The notes under the pieces: model-generated
The model's input: the letters and a program-made list of their open reading frames with translations, nothing else
Databases searched by the model: none
Told to the model about the DNA's origin: nothing
In this document: one piece after another, positions 46,565-58,300 of the stretch
Numbering within the stretch: the stretch's first letter is position 1
Layout: every line of letters starts with the position of its first letter
Program-made: the position numbers and the translations under genes
DNA from: Ignelater luminosus
Lineage: Eukaryota; Arthropoda; Insecta; Coleoptera; Elateridae
NCBI GenBank assembly: GCA_011009095.1
Contig: VTPC01000800.1
Span: forward strand, 18,323-82,322
DNA: 64,000 nt
Direction of reading: 5' to 3'

Positions 46565-49500
46565 CTGCAATAAAATAAGAATTTTTACAATTTAAATTGA
46601 ATTGTTTTATATTTTCAATTTAATCTATTTCTGGTTTACTCTTAAAATAGAGTTAAACCAATTGATCAGTTAATTTATGTTTAGATAGAACTACTGTACT
46701 ATTCTTAGTCGATGGTTAATTAGAAATCTAAATGCACTTCTACTATTTGTGAAGTGCAAATATTTAAGTTCACTGAACCATTTGATAATTCTATTGCATG
46801 CAAAAATCATTGATAAATTAAGTCTTTCAATTGCGCTTTGAAATATGTAGTAAAGTGTATTTATTAATGCTTTAAGATACTTATGTGCACATTAATAAAA
46901 ATGTCTTTTGAATGTATATGCGTGTTTATTTAATGTTTTGTGGTAAAACTAATGTAGTTTCCAAATTTCTATTGTTTCTTGTTATAATTTATTTGGCAAT
47001 TCTCAATTTAGAACAATAAATTACTATTGATCAAACAAACACTTCAAAAGCTAACACGTTTTAACATGCGATAAAATTAAGATTTAAGTTTGAGTGTCTG
47101 CAGTTTCTTATAGGAATGAAATATGTACTTTTAAAACAGTTTAAGCTTCAAGGAAAGTGTAGGTGGTGAATATAAGTAATAAACTTGACAAACTTGTAGA
47201 TACACAAGATATAAATGGAATAATGAGGAAAGTTCAAAAGGATTAATAATATAGCATGCTATGTTAGTAAAATGACATTTTGCAATTTGCATGAAATAAA
47301 TGAAGTAAATTCTTGACAGGTGTCAAAATGTTACATGATGTAGTGGTTTCTAACCTTTAAGAATAGGTTTCATTTTAAGAGTTGCATAAAATGAATTATT
47401 CTTTTTATTAATTCTTGATCCTCCTGATGTTATTTGTATGTTGTTACTTTTCTTTGGTTTGGTAAAATGAATTATGTTTGTATAAATACCACATTTATCT
47501 TCTGTATTTGAGAAAATTTAATAATCTTAACAGTTAATTCAAATGCTAAACCAAAACCACAAGAAACAATAAGATTGAAAAAGTTATTTTACATAATCAA
47601 AATTATTCTTTTGCTAGCTTTCAATTTTTATATTTCCAAGATCGGTTTCACATGTAAAAAATGTAATCAGGAAGACTTCCAAATATACTGCATCAAAAAA
47701 CAAACATTTTTCTTAGCTATTGTAAGTAGATGGTTGATATGCATTTAATAATAGTGAGATTCTGAAATTTTATTTCAAGACTCTATTACTATTAGTAACA
47801 CTAATGATGTAATAATGGAAAGGAACAGGTGATTTTTGTTTCAACAGGATGTTATATATCAAGGAGTATTTCAAAAATGGCACTCACTATCTATTTATAA
47901 ATCTCATTTATGTGTAATCATAATTTGAGAATAAAAAAGAATTTGTAGTATATCAAGAATATGAAACATTATTTCTTGAAGTTCATTTATTCTGTAATCC
48001 TTATCAGACGAAATTTCTAGGATTAAATAGTAATAGAAATAAGACCATCACTGGAGAAATAGAGATTATTTGAAAACAAATGATAAATATTAAGTAACCT
48101 TTATCATGGTTAGATATAGTGAATGATAATAAATTTATCGAAAATTTACATTCTCACAAAAACAACGGATATAAGTATGATAAACATTATGAAAAAACAA
48201 TTTTTAAAAGTTTCTTTACAAGTTATTAACTTATTTAATGAGCAAGAACAACCTGCAATTTAAGTATACAGTTTACTATAGCACATAAGTAATGTTATTG
48301 CTTTGTGGCATTTATGTTCTTTCTTTTCATTACCTTAAGATTCCTTTTTATATTGGTTTTCTTTTCATTCATTATCTGTTCTTAAAAGATAATTTAAAAT
48401 CTACTTCATAAATTTAGAGCTAATTAATTTTATGAGTTGCTAAATTATTTATAATTAATACAAATCTTTTCGATCAATAGAATCCATTTATAAATGATAA
48501 AATTTACTATTTTAATACATTCATTTATCACAAAACAAATTAACAACCCACAAGTAAAAAACATTTCATTAATCAAATATAAAAAACAAATGCTAATAAA
48601 TTAGTAGCTTATAATGATGAATAAAATTAGAACACAATCTGCAAAATTTTATAAAGAATTTCTCTGAAACTATTACTTATAGCTAAAGAATGTTTTCTGC
48701 ATATCTGATGAGATTGTCAGGAAATTATTAATCATAGATTTGCAACCAATATTACTGCAATGTGTTACACTCTTTACATTTTTATAAATAAAACCAAGCT
48801 ACTGTTGCATTCAAGATATAAATTACAAAAACTCTAAAATTAAGACACTTTGTATATAAAATAAAGGTGTTTGTTACTGTTATAATGAGTTTGTACATAC
48901 ATGATGTCTAATATACAACAAAGTTTACTGTTTTTTAGTTTACAAAAACAAACAAATGAAGCTTGAGCAATTTTTTCAGTTAAATTACGCGATTAAAAGC
49001 AGGCATCAGTCCAAAACTAAGTTTCTTTTAATCTTTTTTTTCTGTTTATAAAACGTCTAAATTGTAAGGCTGAATACATATGTTTCAAGAGAGCATTTTA
49101 TATAACCACATTAACGGTTTTTTGTTTAAAACTGATTTTATAGTTTCATTTTACAATAATGTAACAAAAAATTCATTATTTAAAATGAACTACATAAACA
49201 AGCCAAAGAATATGCATTTTAGAGAGCATTGATATTTCTTAACATTTCCACAAAAATATTCATTTGTTATAAAAGTAACAATGATAGTTTTTATAATTAT
49301 AGAATTACAAAACACTTGAATCAGGTTAGATTTTTAAATATTTAAATAAAATCCTACATCAACTTTAGAAGTTTTTAGATAGAATTCTTAAAAATACAGT
49401 CATTACATTTTCATCATATGCTGGATTAATATACAACTATGTTGAACTGTCAGAGTTTCATCACAATATGCTAATAAATTATAATGTATAGTCAAGATTA

Positions 49501-50474
49501 CTTTGATACTGCAATTGCCATTAAGGTTTGTTATGTGGAACAGCAAAAAAAAACAGAAATAATTTCTTCTACATCCGCATCCCAATACCTGTAACTTAAC
49601 CCTGGTGTAATATGATACTGTGATTTGTGTAAAAAAACCAAATAGACAGAGTGTTATTGTTTGAATCAACATGTAGCACAATAGCAATGCTAAACACAAA
49701 TGTGATGTGTATCAGACATCTAGAACATTCCCGATTTTAACAAAGCATGCATAGCAATGATAGATGATATATACCTTATCTCATTTCTATAATTTCAATC
49801 CATTTCAAATGTTTAGGGTTTTAGTTGTATGCACTGTTATATCCCTAACTTATTTATGTTGGTATCACTATTTCTAGTTACACATTTCTCACTAGAAAAT
49901 CTTCTGTCAAACAAATGTCATATATCAAAATAGGGTTAAAATGCAGTAAATTCGTTTTTATGTGCAAATCAGTTTGATTACAATTAATATTGAAGTAATA
50001 AACACAAAAAATAAATTTTTATTCCAAATAATAAACTAACAAAAGGTAACTCTACAAAATTCAAACATTTACCTTTTCTGAATAACAATCTTAACCTCCA
50101 ATTTTAAATAAAAACAAATAACAATATTGTCAACATTTCTCAATGAAAAATTCTAGTGTTTAGAAGGTTTTGTTACCAATACAACAAAAATTTAATAGGA
50201 ATTATAGAAATGAGATAAACTATAGTTGCCATTTTGCATTGAAAAAAAGTTGAGAAAAGTTAATTCTTTTGTTAGCAATGTTACAATTGAGTGAGCCATT
50301 TCAATGCTATTAAAGTTTTTTCATCTGTGAAGAAGGTCGAATGTAAATGATTACAAATATTCCAAATTCTAGATTTTGTATGTACTCTTACAACTCTTGT
50401 CTCTTCCAAGGCAGATTATATTTTCTATCATTTTAGAATTCTGCACTTGCACAGTATACAAAAACAGAACTATT

Positions 50475-50583
50475 TAGAGTGGTTTTCAAATTTCGTGGCA
50501 CGCGAAATGCGCAAAAGGCGGAGCTTACTGCACAAGAAAGAGAGATATAGAAAAGAAGGCCACGAGACTTGGAAACCACTCTG
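50475..50583. mobile_element. Small hairpin MITE with hAT-like ends
   Basis: Inverted arms of 24 bases (50476-50499, AGAGTGGTTTTCAAATTTCG + TGGC; 50559-50582) matching at about 21 of 24. Just over 100 bases in all. The TAGAGTGG…CCACTCTG ends resemble hAT termini. A clear target-site duplication was not identified. Confidence 0.6.
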
Positions 50584-51222
50584 CCTATTGAATTTCAAGG
50601 ATTTGACAGTTTGATTATATTGTTTGGTAAGTTCTCTGAAAAATTGATTCAAGTTAATTGATGATAAAATAATCTTTTGTACCAGAATATAACAATATTG
50701 CATAAGCATTGCAAATTTTGTTCCTAGTTTAAGTGACCAGAAGAATGATTGTCTCATTCCATTTCTTCTATTCTATTTACATTAAGTTTTGGAAGCACTA
50801 TGCTGTTATCTTCTTGGCTGATTTACTTTTATTTAAAATCTATTTCTGAATATTATCTTTTGGTATTAACATTAGAGGTGTAGTTGAAACGAGAAAAGTG
50901 CCAGTACTTATTATATCTTCCTCAACTTTCTGAGTTTTGATCCAATACAATGCATAGTTTACCAAGGCCCAACTATAAAGTCCTGATTAACATGGAAACT
51001 TTTTGCACTACAGATTGTACAAATGATAATGAGAGGGTTCCCTTAGCAGCAGAAAGATCCTTGCCATCTGGGCATGGTTCAAAGACTTTAACAGTCTAAA
51101 GGAAAGCCTAATACTCATTTAAGTGATAATAGGCAGAATTCACTAAACTGAATCTTTTTTTAACCAATTTAGACTCAAAATGTTTTTCGAAAGTCGGCAT
51201 AGCAATGATGATATTGTCTAAT

Positions 51223-51430
51223 CAGTGGTTCTCAAACTTCTTCTTTTGTAGAGATCTTACAACGAAATTAGGAAAACAAACCATGGTAATCTTCCCCTGC
51301 CATTCTTGTTGATCGTATTCTTGCATGCTTGATTGTGTGAGGGTAGGGCATAAACTCATGAAAACTTTTCCAACTTGTATCTTCTCATGTTAGTACACAC
51401 TAACATCTTCAGTGAAGATCACTTCACATT
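51223..51430. mobile_element. hAT-like terminus and decayed body
   Basis: CAGTGGTTCTCAAACTTC is a typical hAT terminal inverted repeat. The opposite end was not found; the right boundary is arbitrary. Confidence 0.35.
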
Positions 51431-52337
51431 TCACTTTGATCATAGTTTGAAGATGGTTGTAATTCAATATTGCTGAACCTTGTCAGGATTGAAGTGAAAT
51501 GTTTTTTGTGTAACATTATTGATTTATTTTATTTTTATTATTATTAAGGTAAATGAAAAAGAAAAATATATGGTTTCAAAAGAGCAATGTAGAAAAATTG
51601 AAAAAAACAATAAAATGAATCAAGAAAAATATGCAAAAACAAGAAATGCATATTTACATTATTCCTGCTCAGAATTCGTGCAAGAAATTGTAGCTGCACT
51701 AGAAATTATTTCAGTTTCAGTCATGAGATTCAAATCTTAATTTTATACAAAGATATAATATGGGCAATCATAAATGAATCAAGATAATAATAAAACTCAA
51801 TATGAATGTATGTCTTATTCCTTCACACTCTGTGGTAAATAGATAGAACTTGTAAAACCAGTTACAAACTATGATTTATTCATTTGAAGACAATAAACTA
51901 CTAGGGTTTATAATAAATAAACCTACCATAGAAATGTACTTAAAGAGATAACGCATATAAAATGTCATAAATCAAGAATAGGCTAAAGTTTACACAAAGT
52001 AAGTGCTCTTAAATCATTTATTTTTTTAAATGATAACAGAAATTAGATTTAATACAATAAAAAAGGGAATTAAAATTAAAATGTATCAACTCTTATCTGT
52101 AAATTTTGTCCTGCTTATTACTTACAGATGAGGTAAAAATGATTCATTTAAGTATTAGTAAATTCCATTGCGATTAGAACATAAATGTTTAATAAAAAAA
52201 GGTTGAACTTTAATGTGCAGTGTACAAAATACATAATGAATTGGAAATTCTTAAATTATGGTAAATTTGGTCATCATAACCAAATAAAAAACTGCTGAAA
52301 ACAAGCAACAAATCTATATAATGTAAAAGGATACCCT

Positions 52338-52560
52338 GACTGGCTGATATATCAATGCACAGCTCAAACCACTGGGTCTAGAAACTTGAAATTTTGCATA
52401 GAGTGACGTAGGCAACCAGAATTTTTTTAAATTCAAGCCCTAAGGGGGCAAAACGAGGAAATACATATACGATAAAAATATTATAAGCATATTTCATTTT
52501 TCCTAATTCCACACGGACAGTCGCAGACAACAGTTGGTGACTAATAAATAAATAATAGGC
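52338..52560 (+). repeat. Dispersed-repeat-like segment
   Basis: Text such as CTGACTGGCTGATATATCAA and AACCACTGGGTCTAGAAAC, then AAGCCCTAAGGGGGCAAAAC, resembles repeat-family sequence I have seen in animal genomes, but I cannot name the family. Not coding. Confidence 0.3.
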
Positions 52561-52817
52561 ACTTTATATATTTCCGTTTGATTTGATAAAAGATTAGATA
52601 GCGGCTCATCCTGTGAAGACACTTTCTTGACTTGGTACACACAAAATTTTTTCTGCAACTGTATATTTAAAAAAAAAGTCTAAAATAGAAAAATCTAGAA
52701 AAAAACTTGATGGAAATATCATGTTTCCCGATATTTTTGCGTCAGGATCGTTGCCAATATAGTGCTAGTTCCAGAAAAAATATTTTTATGCAAATTCTGC
52801 ATATTTTGTAACGCCCT

Positions 52818-53034
52818 ATATAGGATGCTTTAGCTTACTAAGAAGTAAGAACCTAGGGAATTTAACATGGGAAAAATTATTAGGATCAGAGTTTGCTTAC
52901 GCCTACTATAAGAATTAAGAATACTGTAAAATGACATTTCAGAAAACAAAATAATAATTTTCCAATAAATCAAAAATAATTTTCTCCCATGTTAAAATTC
53001 CTATGTTCCTAGTAAGCTAAAACATCCTGTATAT
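52818..53034. mobile_element. MITE with about 55-base terminal inverted repeats
   Basis: Left end ATATAGGATGCTTTAGCTTA and the reverse complement of the right end ATATACAGGATGTTTTAGCT align, continuing through …GAATTT(T)AACATGGGA. Flanks read TA on both sides, consistent with a Tc1/mariner-like TA duplication (inference). Confidence 0.7.
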
Positions 53035-54101
53035 TACAATCAATTGACAAGCTAGAATTAATTTTCTGATACAACTATTAAAGAATTTTGATACAAACCT
53101 TGTTTATTAGTTTCAAATTTAATTAATCAAACTACAACATTTTGATTAAAAGAATCAAATAAGTATATTTGTATTTTTTATAAATAATACTTTTATATTT
53201 AATAGTAATTTTTAAAATTCTAATTTAATTAAAACTCGCTATATCTCGATTTTATATTTCTAATTATGCAAATTTTGTAAAATAATAAAATCTATATACA
53301 ATATAATTCTCGCTGCGTCACCGCCCATTTTTAAAGAATTTAATTACATTTCTTATACCAGAGTTTTATGTGAAATTCTAGTCTTTATAAAACCACGACC
53401 AATAGAAAAAATTAAAAAATAATTAAATTCTATAATAAGAAGAATGAGATACTGACCCATGGTACTTTACCAAGTTCATATTCAAAGTTATATTCTTCCA
53501 TTTCTTTTTCTTCGTTTTTATTCATTTATGTATCACAAAATTTTAGTTCTCAAGTTATGTAATTATTATTGTGCACGCACTAGAAAGGATTGTTTTTTAA
53601 TAAATATTATTGTTTTTATTTATAAAATTTTCTTATCAAATTTAGAAAATATTAAGCAAATAAGGTAAAAACTTGTCAACATTCATAGGCTTGCCTTTAT
53701 CACAGACCCTAATTTAGATTATTTTGTATAAATTCAACAAACAATATCACGCCGGTATCTCTTTTAGAAAATTTATTGTAATTCTATTGACATAACGTTG
53801 CGGCTAACGTGAAATCGAATTTCTCTCAACTTTTCGCCGGGAAAAGTTGCATACGCACACACAATATAAAAAATAATTTCTTTTAAACAAATTAAACACA
53901 ATATTTTCTTTAACACTTGCAGTTTGCACAATATCCTTAATAGTTAAAATCTATGAATTTACAAATTAAAAAGATAAAACGCAAAATGTTTCTATTTATA
54001 AAACGTTTGGAAATTATTTACAAGGAAAATACACGTAAAAACAGTTCAAAATGTATAAATGAATTGCAAATTTGCGATTTATAAATTGCCGGTATACTCA
54101 C

Positions 54102-54116
54102 AACCGCGCGAGTCAT
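54102..54116 (-). CDS. shot: Candidate alternative first coding exon (MTRAV)
   Basis: ATG plus four codons, M-T-R-A-V, ending at an excellent donor GCGGTT|GTGAGT in phase 0. It joins exon 46449-46564 in frame (MTRAV-RLVEQMEPQPF). This would give a Shot form without actin-binding and plakin domains. An upstream ATG at 54150 opens an overlapping reading frame of 16 codons whose stop TAG is formed at the splice junction (T|AG). Confidence 0.45.
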
Positions 54117-54230
54117 GGCATACTGTCTTGAATGCGTTTGATAAATCCATATCTGCAGTAGCGATTTGAAGCGAACGTGTACGATTTTTGCGCGGCTTAC
54201 AACCTAGCGCGCGCGTTAGATAAAAAACTA
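54103..54230 (-). promoter_or_regulatory. shot: CpG-rich candidate internal promoter and 5'UTR
   Basis: Dense CpG and GCGCGC runs (for example 54208-54216) in a region otherwise near 70% AT, directly upstream of the MTRAV start. An imperfect palindrome CAACTTTTCGCCGGGAAAAG lies further downstream near 53839. No TATA box stands out. Confidence 0.4.
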
Positions 54231-57200
54231 AAATGTTATTTTTAACACTGATGCCTCTAGTGTTAATTACTTGGTCATTGTATAACGGTCAAGTAGATAA
54301 ATTTCAGATGACAGTAATTACATGAAAAAAAACAATGATCGAAACTTTTGACCATTGCTGAGGGTTAATGAATTCTACAGATACGTGAAGATCATTGAAA
54401 ATTCTATTTTTTGCTATTTTAATTGACCTTGTCTAACTATACAGCCTTGGCCTTAATTCTTATCTTTTTTCCTTTCTTTAATATTCCGGTATAAAAATAG
54501 TATAATCAATAATAGAATTATATAATAGAGAGCAATTCTGATGGTACTCGATAGTAAAAACAATAGGCGTAAAAAATTTTTATTTACATATAATTCTTAA
54601 TGCAAATTTTTTCTTGCTATAATTAAACCTGACACAATTTGTGTTTTTTTCTAGTTATTTCAATTTCCTGACAATTTAAAGCCAGTTATTTATCAAAATA
54701 TCAGAGACTGTTTCTGGATGCACACAACAACAGAAACTAATAAAAATTTATTATCGAAACGAAAGTAGGCAATATATTCAAGGTATTCTCGGTAAAACTT
54801 TTAATTTCGAAATTACAGACAGGTAGTTTAGACTAGAATTCTTGCAGGTTTTGAATATTTTATTATCTGGGATGATGTCACGCTTTTTATGGCGAATGAC
54901 GTAAAATATTTTTATTTTCTAGAGAATTCATGTAAACATTTTGTTGGTACACACCTCAACAGATAGCTACTAGCTACTTTTATGAAACTTTGAATTAGAA
55001 TTAGAAATTTTACCCCAAGACAATACATATTTAGAAGCTATCAGATTTATTTACGTCGCTACAGAAATTTTTGAATTTGTGGTGGTAGATAATTCTTAAT
55101 CATATTTATTTTTAATTATTATAATTTAATATTTCATATTATTATAATGTAATAATTGATAAGAACACTATTGATATTGATACTATTATGCAACAATTTT
55201 TATTTTTAACGATTCTTTAATGCAGGGATTGAAAAATATGAAATCTTAATAATATTTGATAGCAAATTTCTCATTTGCACTTTGATGTGATATAAGCAGA
55301 ATTATGAATAAGTTATGAATAATGTTTGGTGATTTGTTATCTTGGTTATTTAAAAATGTATTGCATTTACATCATCATTAAATAAAGGGACCAACGTTTT
55401 AGTCCCCATCATAAAAATAATAACAAAAATCTATTTTAATTTCAATTTAAACCTTTTTTATCATCTTCAATAAAAAAGGCATTTTTCAAATCTCTCTTAA
55501 ACTCATCAGTCTTATCTAGATTAAAACATTTGCATTTTGAAAAAGGGGTCCCACAAGGAAACATTTATGGACCCATTCCATGCACACATAAAAAATTGAT
55601 TTCTAATCTTTTTAGAATTCCTATCAGTTTTTACTACAAAACCTTTAAGTATAAATAAACTTCCAGTAACATTTTACCAATCACCTTCCTGCTTTAGCAA
55701 AAGTTATGACTTCCTTTAATCCTATGATCCAGGCAATTGTTTTTAATGAAAATGCAATAAATCAAAATGTTTCTCTAACTACATATTAGAAAAAATAACG
55801 AAACTAATTAGTAACATGCTAAAACTTAGTAATATATGTATACTCTGCCATATTGGAAAGATGAAGGATAATCTCAGTTTTTCCCATTTGCTCTGACAAA
55901 AAAACTATTCTAAAAAAAAATAAATTTTGTCAAATTTTCTATAAAATTGGTCTTTACATTTTTTCTATAAAGGAGCACTGTTTGGAAGATATAATCACAT
56001 TTAGTATAATATCTGTGAGTTACGCAACAAACAGGATTTAGTCAGCCTAATTTAATGAAGACTGATTTTTCTTGTTAGCTCACAGGAAATCGTCGGGGAC
56101 TTTTAATATATTGTTGCTACTGCTATATAGAATATATTTATATAGCAAATTCAGCTTGTTACTAATTAGTTCCTTTATTTGGAGAAATTTACTCTAATAT
56201 GACTACACTAACAATAATAATTTCTAAACTGCTGGTTATTTTTACAAAACAGAATTTCAGATTTAAACTGTTAAAACCACAAAATTCTTAGAATGGTTGT
56301 TTGTTTATTTAGTTCTTTGAAATGATAAAAAATTGTTTAGAATTTTAATAATGTGTTAATTATATATATGCAAGACAATCAATCTGCAACGATGTTTTGT
56401 TTTAAAACCACAGACCAAGATTTTTGCTCTTTTAGGTAACACTTCAACCACAATTTTGTTTATTGTCAACTTTCCAGTAGTAAATATATCCAAAATGCTA
56501 ATATTTCTGCGAACTAGAAAAGATATTTATAAGCGAGGCTGACATACTACATCAAAAGTTTTCTAGGCAATTTTTGCAGCAAAATTTGTGTTAAAATAAA
56601 GTAAAATGTACAGGAGAATATCTAAATCTAAAAAAATGTTCAAAATTAAATTATAAAGCATTTGACCACAAATCAAACAGATAGATAAATGCAGACATAA
56701 AAACAAAAATATCATACAACACAGCTGATGTATTAGACCAACATGCAAACATCCAAGATGTTCATGGCAAAAAGAAGAAAATGGAGGCTTTAATGAGGAT
56801 GTTAAAAGAAAACAAGAACATTCATTTCTTCTTTATCAATGGCAACAAAAAAAGGTTGAATTTTGCTAAAGTACATTCAAATTAAAGTCTACCATCCTAC
56901 AGTGATAAAAACAAGCTATAATTGTTTGGCTTCTACTGCTGAGAGTTTATTCACAGAAATCCCAATAAACTTTCCAAAAAATATCATTTATAACTGATGA
57001 TAGTTTAAAGCAGCATTTCTGTCTTTTTTTTGCCTACATGACCACTTATTTCAAGATCTACTATTTGGAAATTCCAATTTCATGTTTATGTAGGTTTGTC
57101 TCTTCAGATAATTTGCTCTAAAAATGTTGTAGTTGAAGGCAAGATGAATATTATTCTCAATACCAAGTCAGTAATAAAACACATTTGTATGCCACCTCAA

Positions 57201-57600
57201 GCTAAGTATTTAGCGAAAAAAATTCGAGTCTGGGGTCTGTTGAAACCAAGTGTTTCGAATTTTTGCTTCATGAAAAGGGCAGTTGAGCATAACTGAACCG
57301 CTTCTCTTAACATCCTAAAGATGTCTACAGAAAAGGGAATCCAAGAAAACTCAACTCCTAATGAAGGCTCCTATATTTATAGAATATACTCAAAAACATT
57401 CCATTAGCCATCAGATAGTGCACATCCTACAGATCTCACCCAACAATCCCAAAAACCTCATGCTTGGGATCATCAAACAAGTCAGCAGCCCTATTTCATT
57501 TCACTCTATCCAACAAAACCAACCCTTCAAATTCCGTTCCCCGTAGAGGTCACATTTTCTGGTTCAGATACAAGCACACCAACAAGAAGCCAGAAGCCAT
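54231..57600. other. Intronic or intergenic AT-rich stretch
   Basis: No exon, RNA gene or recognisable element found. If shot's N-terminal half lies beyond the window this is shot intron. Confidence 0.45.
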
Positions 57601-57682
57601 CATCTATGATGTAGGCTGAGTGGACGCGTTCCCCTTTGCGCCAGATGTTCGTCCCAAACCGACCAGGGGAGACATCACATAC

Positions 57683-57732
57683 CTATCTCCCCCATGGATC
57701 AAATTTAGCGACTGCTGCGCAGCATTCTCCAT
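57683..57732 (-). CDS. Second candidate alternative first exon
   Basis: ATG followed by ENAAQQSLNLIHGGD, then donor GATAG|GTATGT, phase 2. It sits in a GC- and CpG-richer patch (about 57600-57960). The phase would allow direct joining to the giant plakin exon (…GGDR-FIQTKST). A match of this kind has a one-in-three chance of being accidental. Confidence 0.25.
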
Positions 57733-57837
57733 CAAAATCAAATTTTCTTCTTTAAAAACAAGTCTAAACCTACAATCTGTAGCTACAATTTCAGTTCATG
57801 CAAACTGGAACCACTCATAGTAATCTTTTAAAATGAG

Positions 57838-58300
57838 CTAATTTGACAAAGTGGATGCGTCAATGTCGACGAGCAGCGTGTATACATTGAAATAAAAATG
57901 TCGAGTGGGGAAACGCAATTGAGATCTATCAAGTCTAGCAGGAACTAATCTTTGGTTACACAACAATAAGTTATTGATATAAACATTTAAGAGACTATTA
58001 AAGATAATGAATGAAAAACCCCACACAGCTACCTACAACATCTTGGCCACTATTGCTGCTACAATCATTGAGAAGGACAGTCAATTAACATGTATGAAAG
58101 TACTACTAATAAAAGGATCATTGTACAGTGAATATACCTCCTTCTCTTGATCAACTAGGAAAGCCCTGAGTGCAAGACACACTGAGTTTTTTTGCAAGAA
58201 ATAGTTGAACAGCTTTCTATTATTGCTTACAGCACAGATGTGAGTCCTTCCATTTTGATTTGGCCCCCCACCTCTTATATGGTAAAATAAATTAAAGCAG
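57838..58300. other. GC-elevated patch and flank, no gene assigned
   Basis: A minus open frame at 57838-58026 ends RLVPARLDRSQLRFPTRHFY then FNVYTLLVDIDASTLSN. Composition is more coding-like than its flanks, but I recognise no domain and see no splice model. It may be a pseudogene or transposon fragment. Confidence 0.25.

Larger units (their letters stand above)
46565..54101 (-). other. shot: Long shot intron with MITE insertions
   Basis: No coding exon recognised. Contains three short transposon-like elements (50475-50583, 51223 onward, 52818-53034) and a dispersed repeat around 52338-52560. Open frames (49403-49699, 50470-50757) are AT-rich or overlap the elements. Confidence 0.5.
7823..54230 (-). 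other. shot: shot spectraplakin gene, visible extent
   Basis: Overall gene model. In transcript order: candidate internal promoters, a linker exon, the plakin-repeat exon, an alternative transmembrane terminal exon, the spectrin rod, cassette exons, EF-hands, the GAR domain and the SxIP-containing basic tail. Domain order matches the spectraplakin family (Drosophila Short stop, vertebrate MACF1/dystonin). These are giant cytolinkers joining actin, plakin partners and microtubules at muscle-tendon junctions, axons and epithelial junctions. The calponin-homology actin-binding domain and plakin/SH3 domain are not in this window. Every junction described in the exon entries was checked for phase and gives one open frame across the rod and tail. 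The exon pair 46449-46564 plus 36290-46352 totals 10,179 bases and is phase 0 to phase 0, so the plakin-repeat module can be spliced out whole. Confidence 0.92.

Noticed and set aside
49403-49699. 98-codon minus-strand open frame in the long intron
   Set aside because: Leu/Cys/Phe/Tyr-rich from AT bias. No splice sites bounding it and no shot-like phase.
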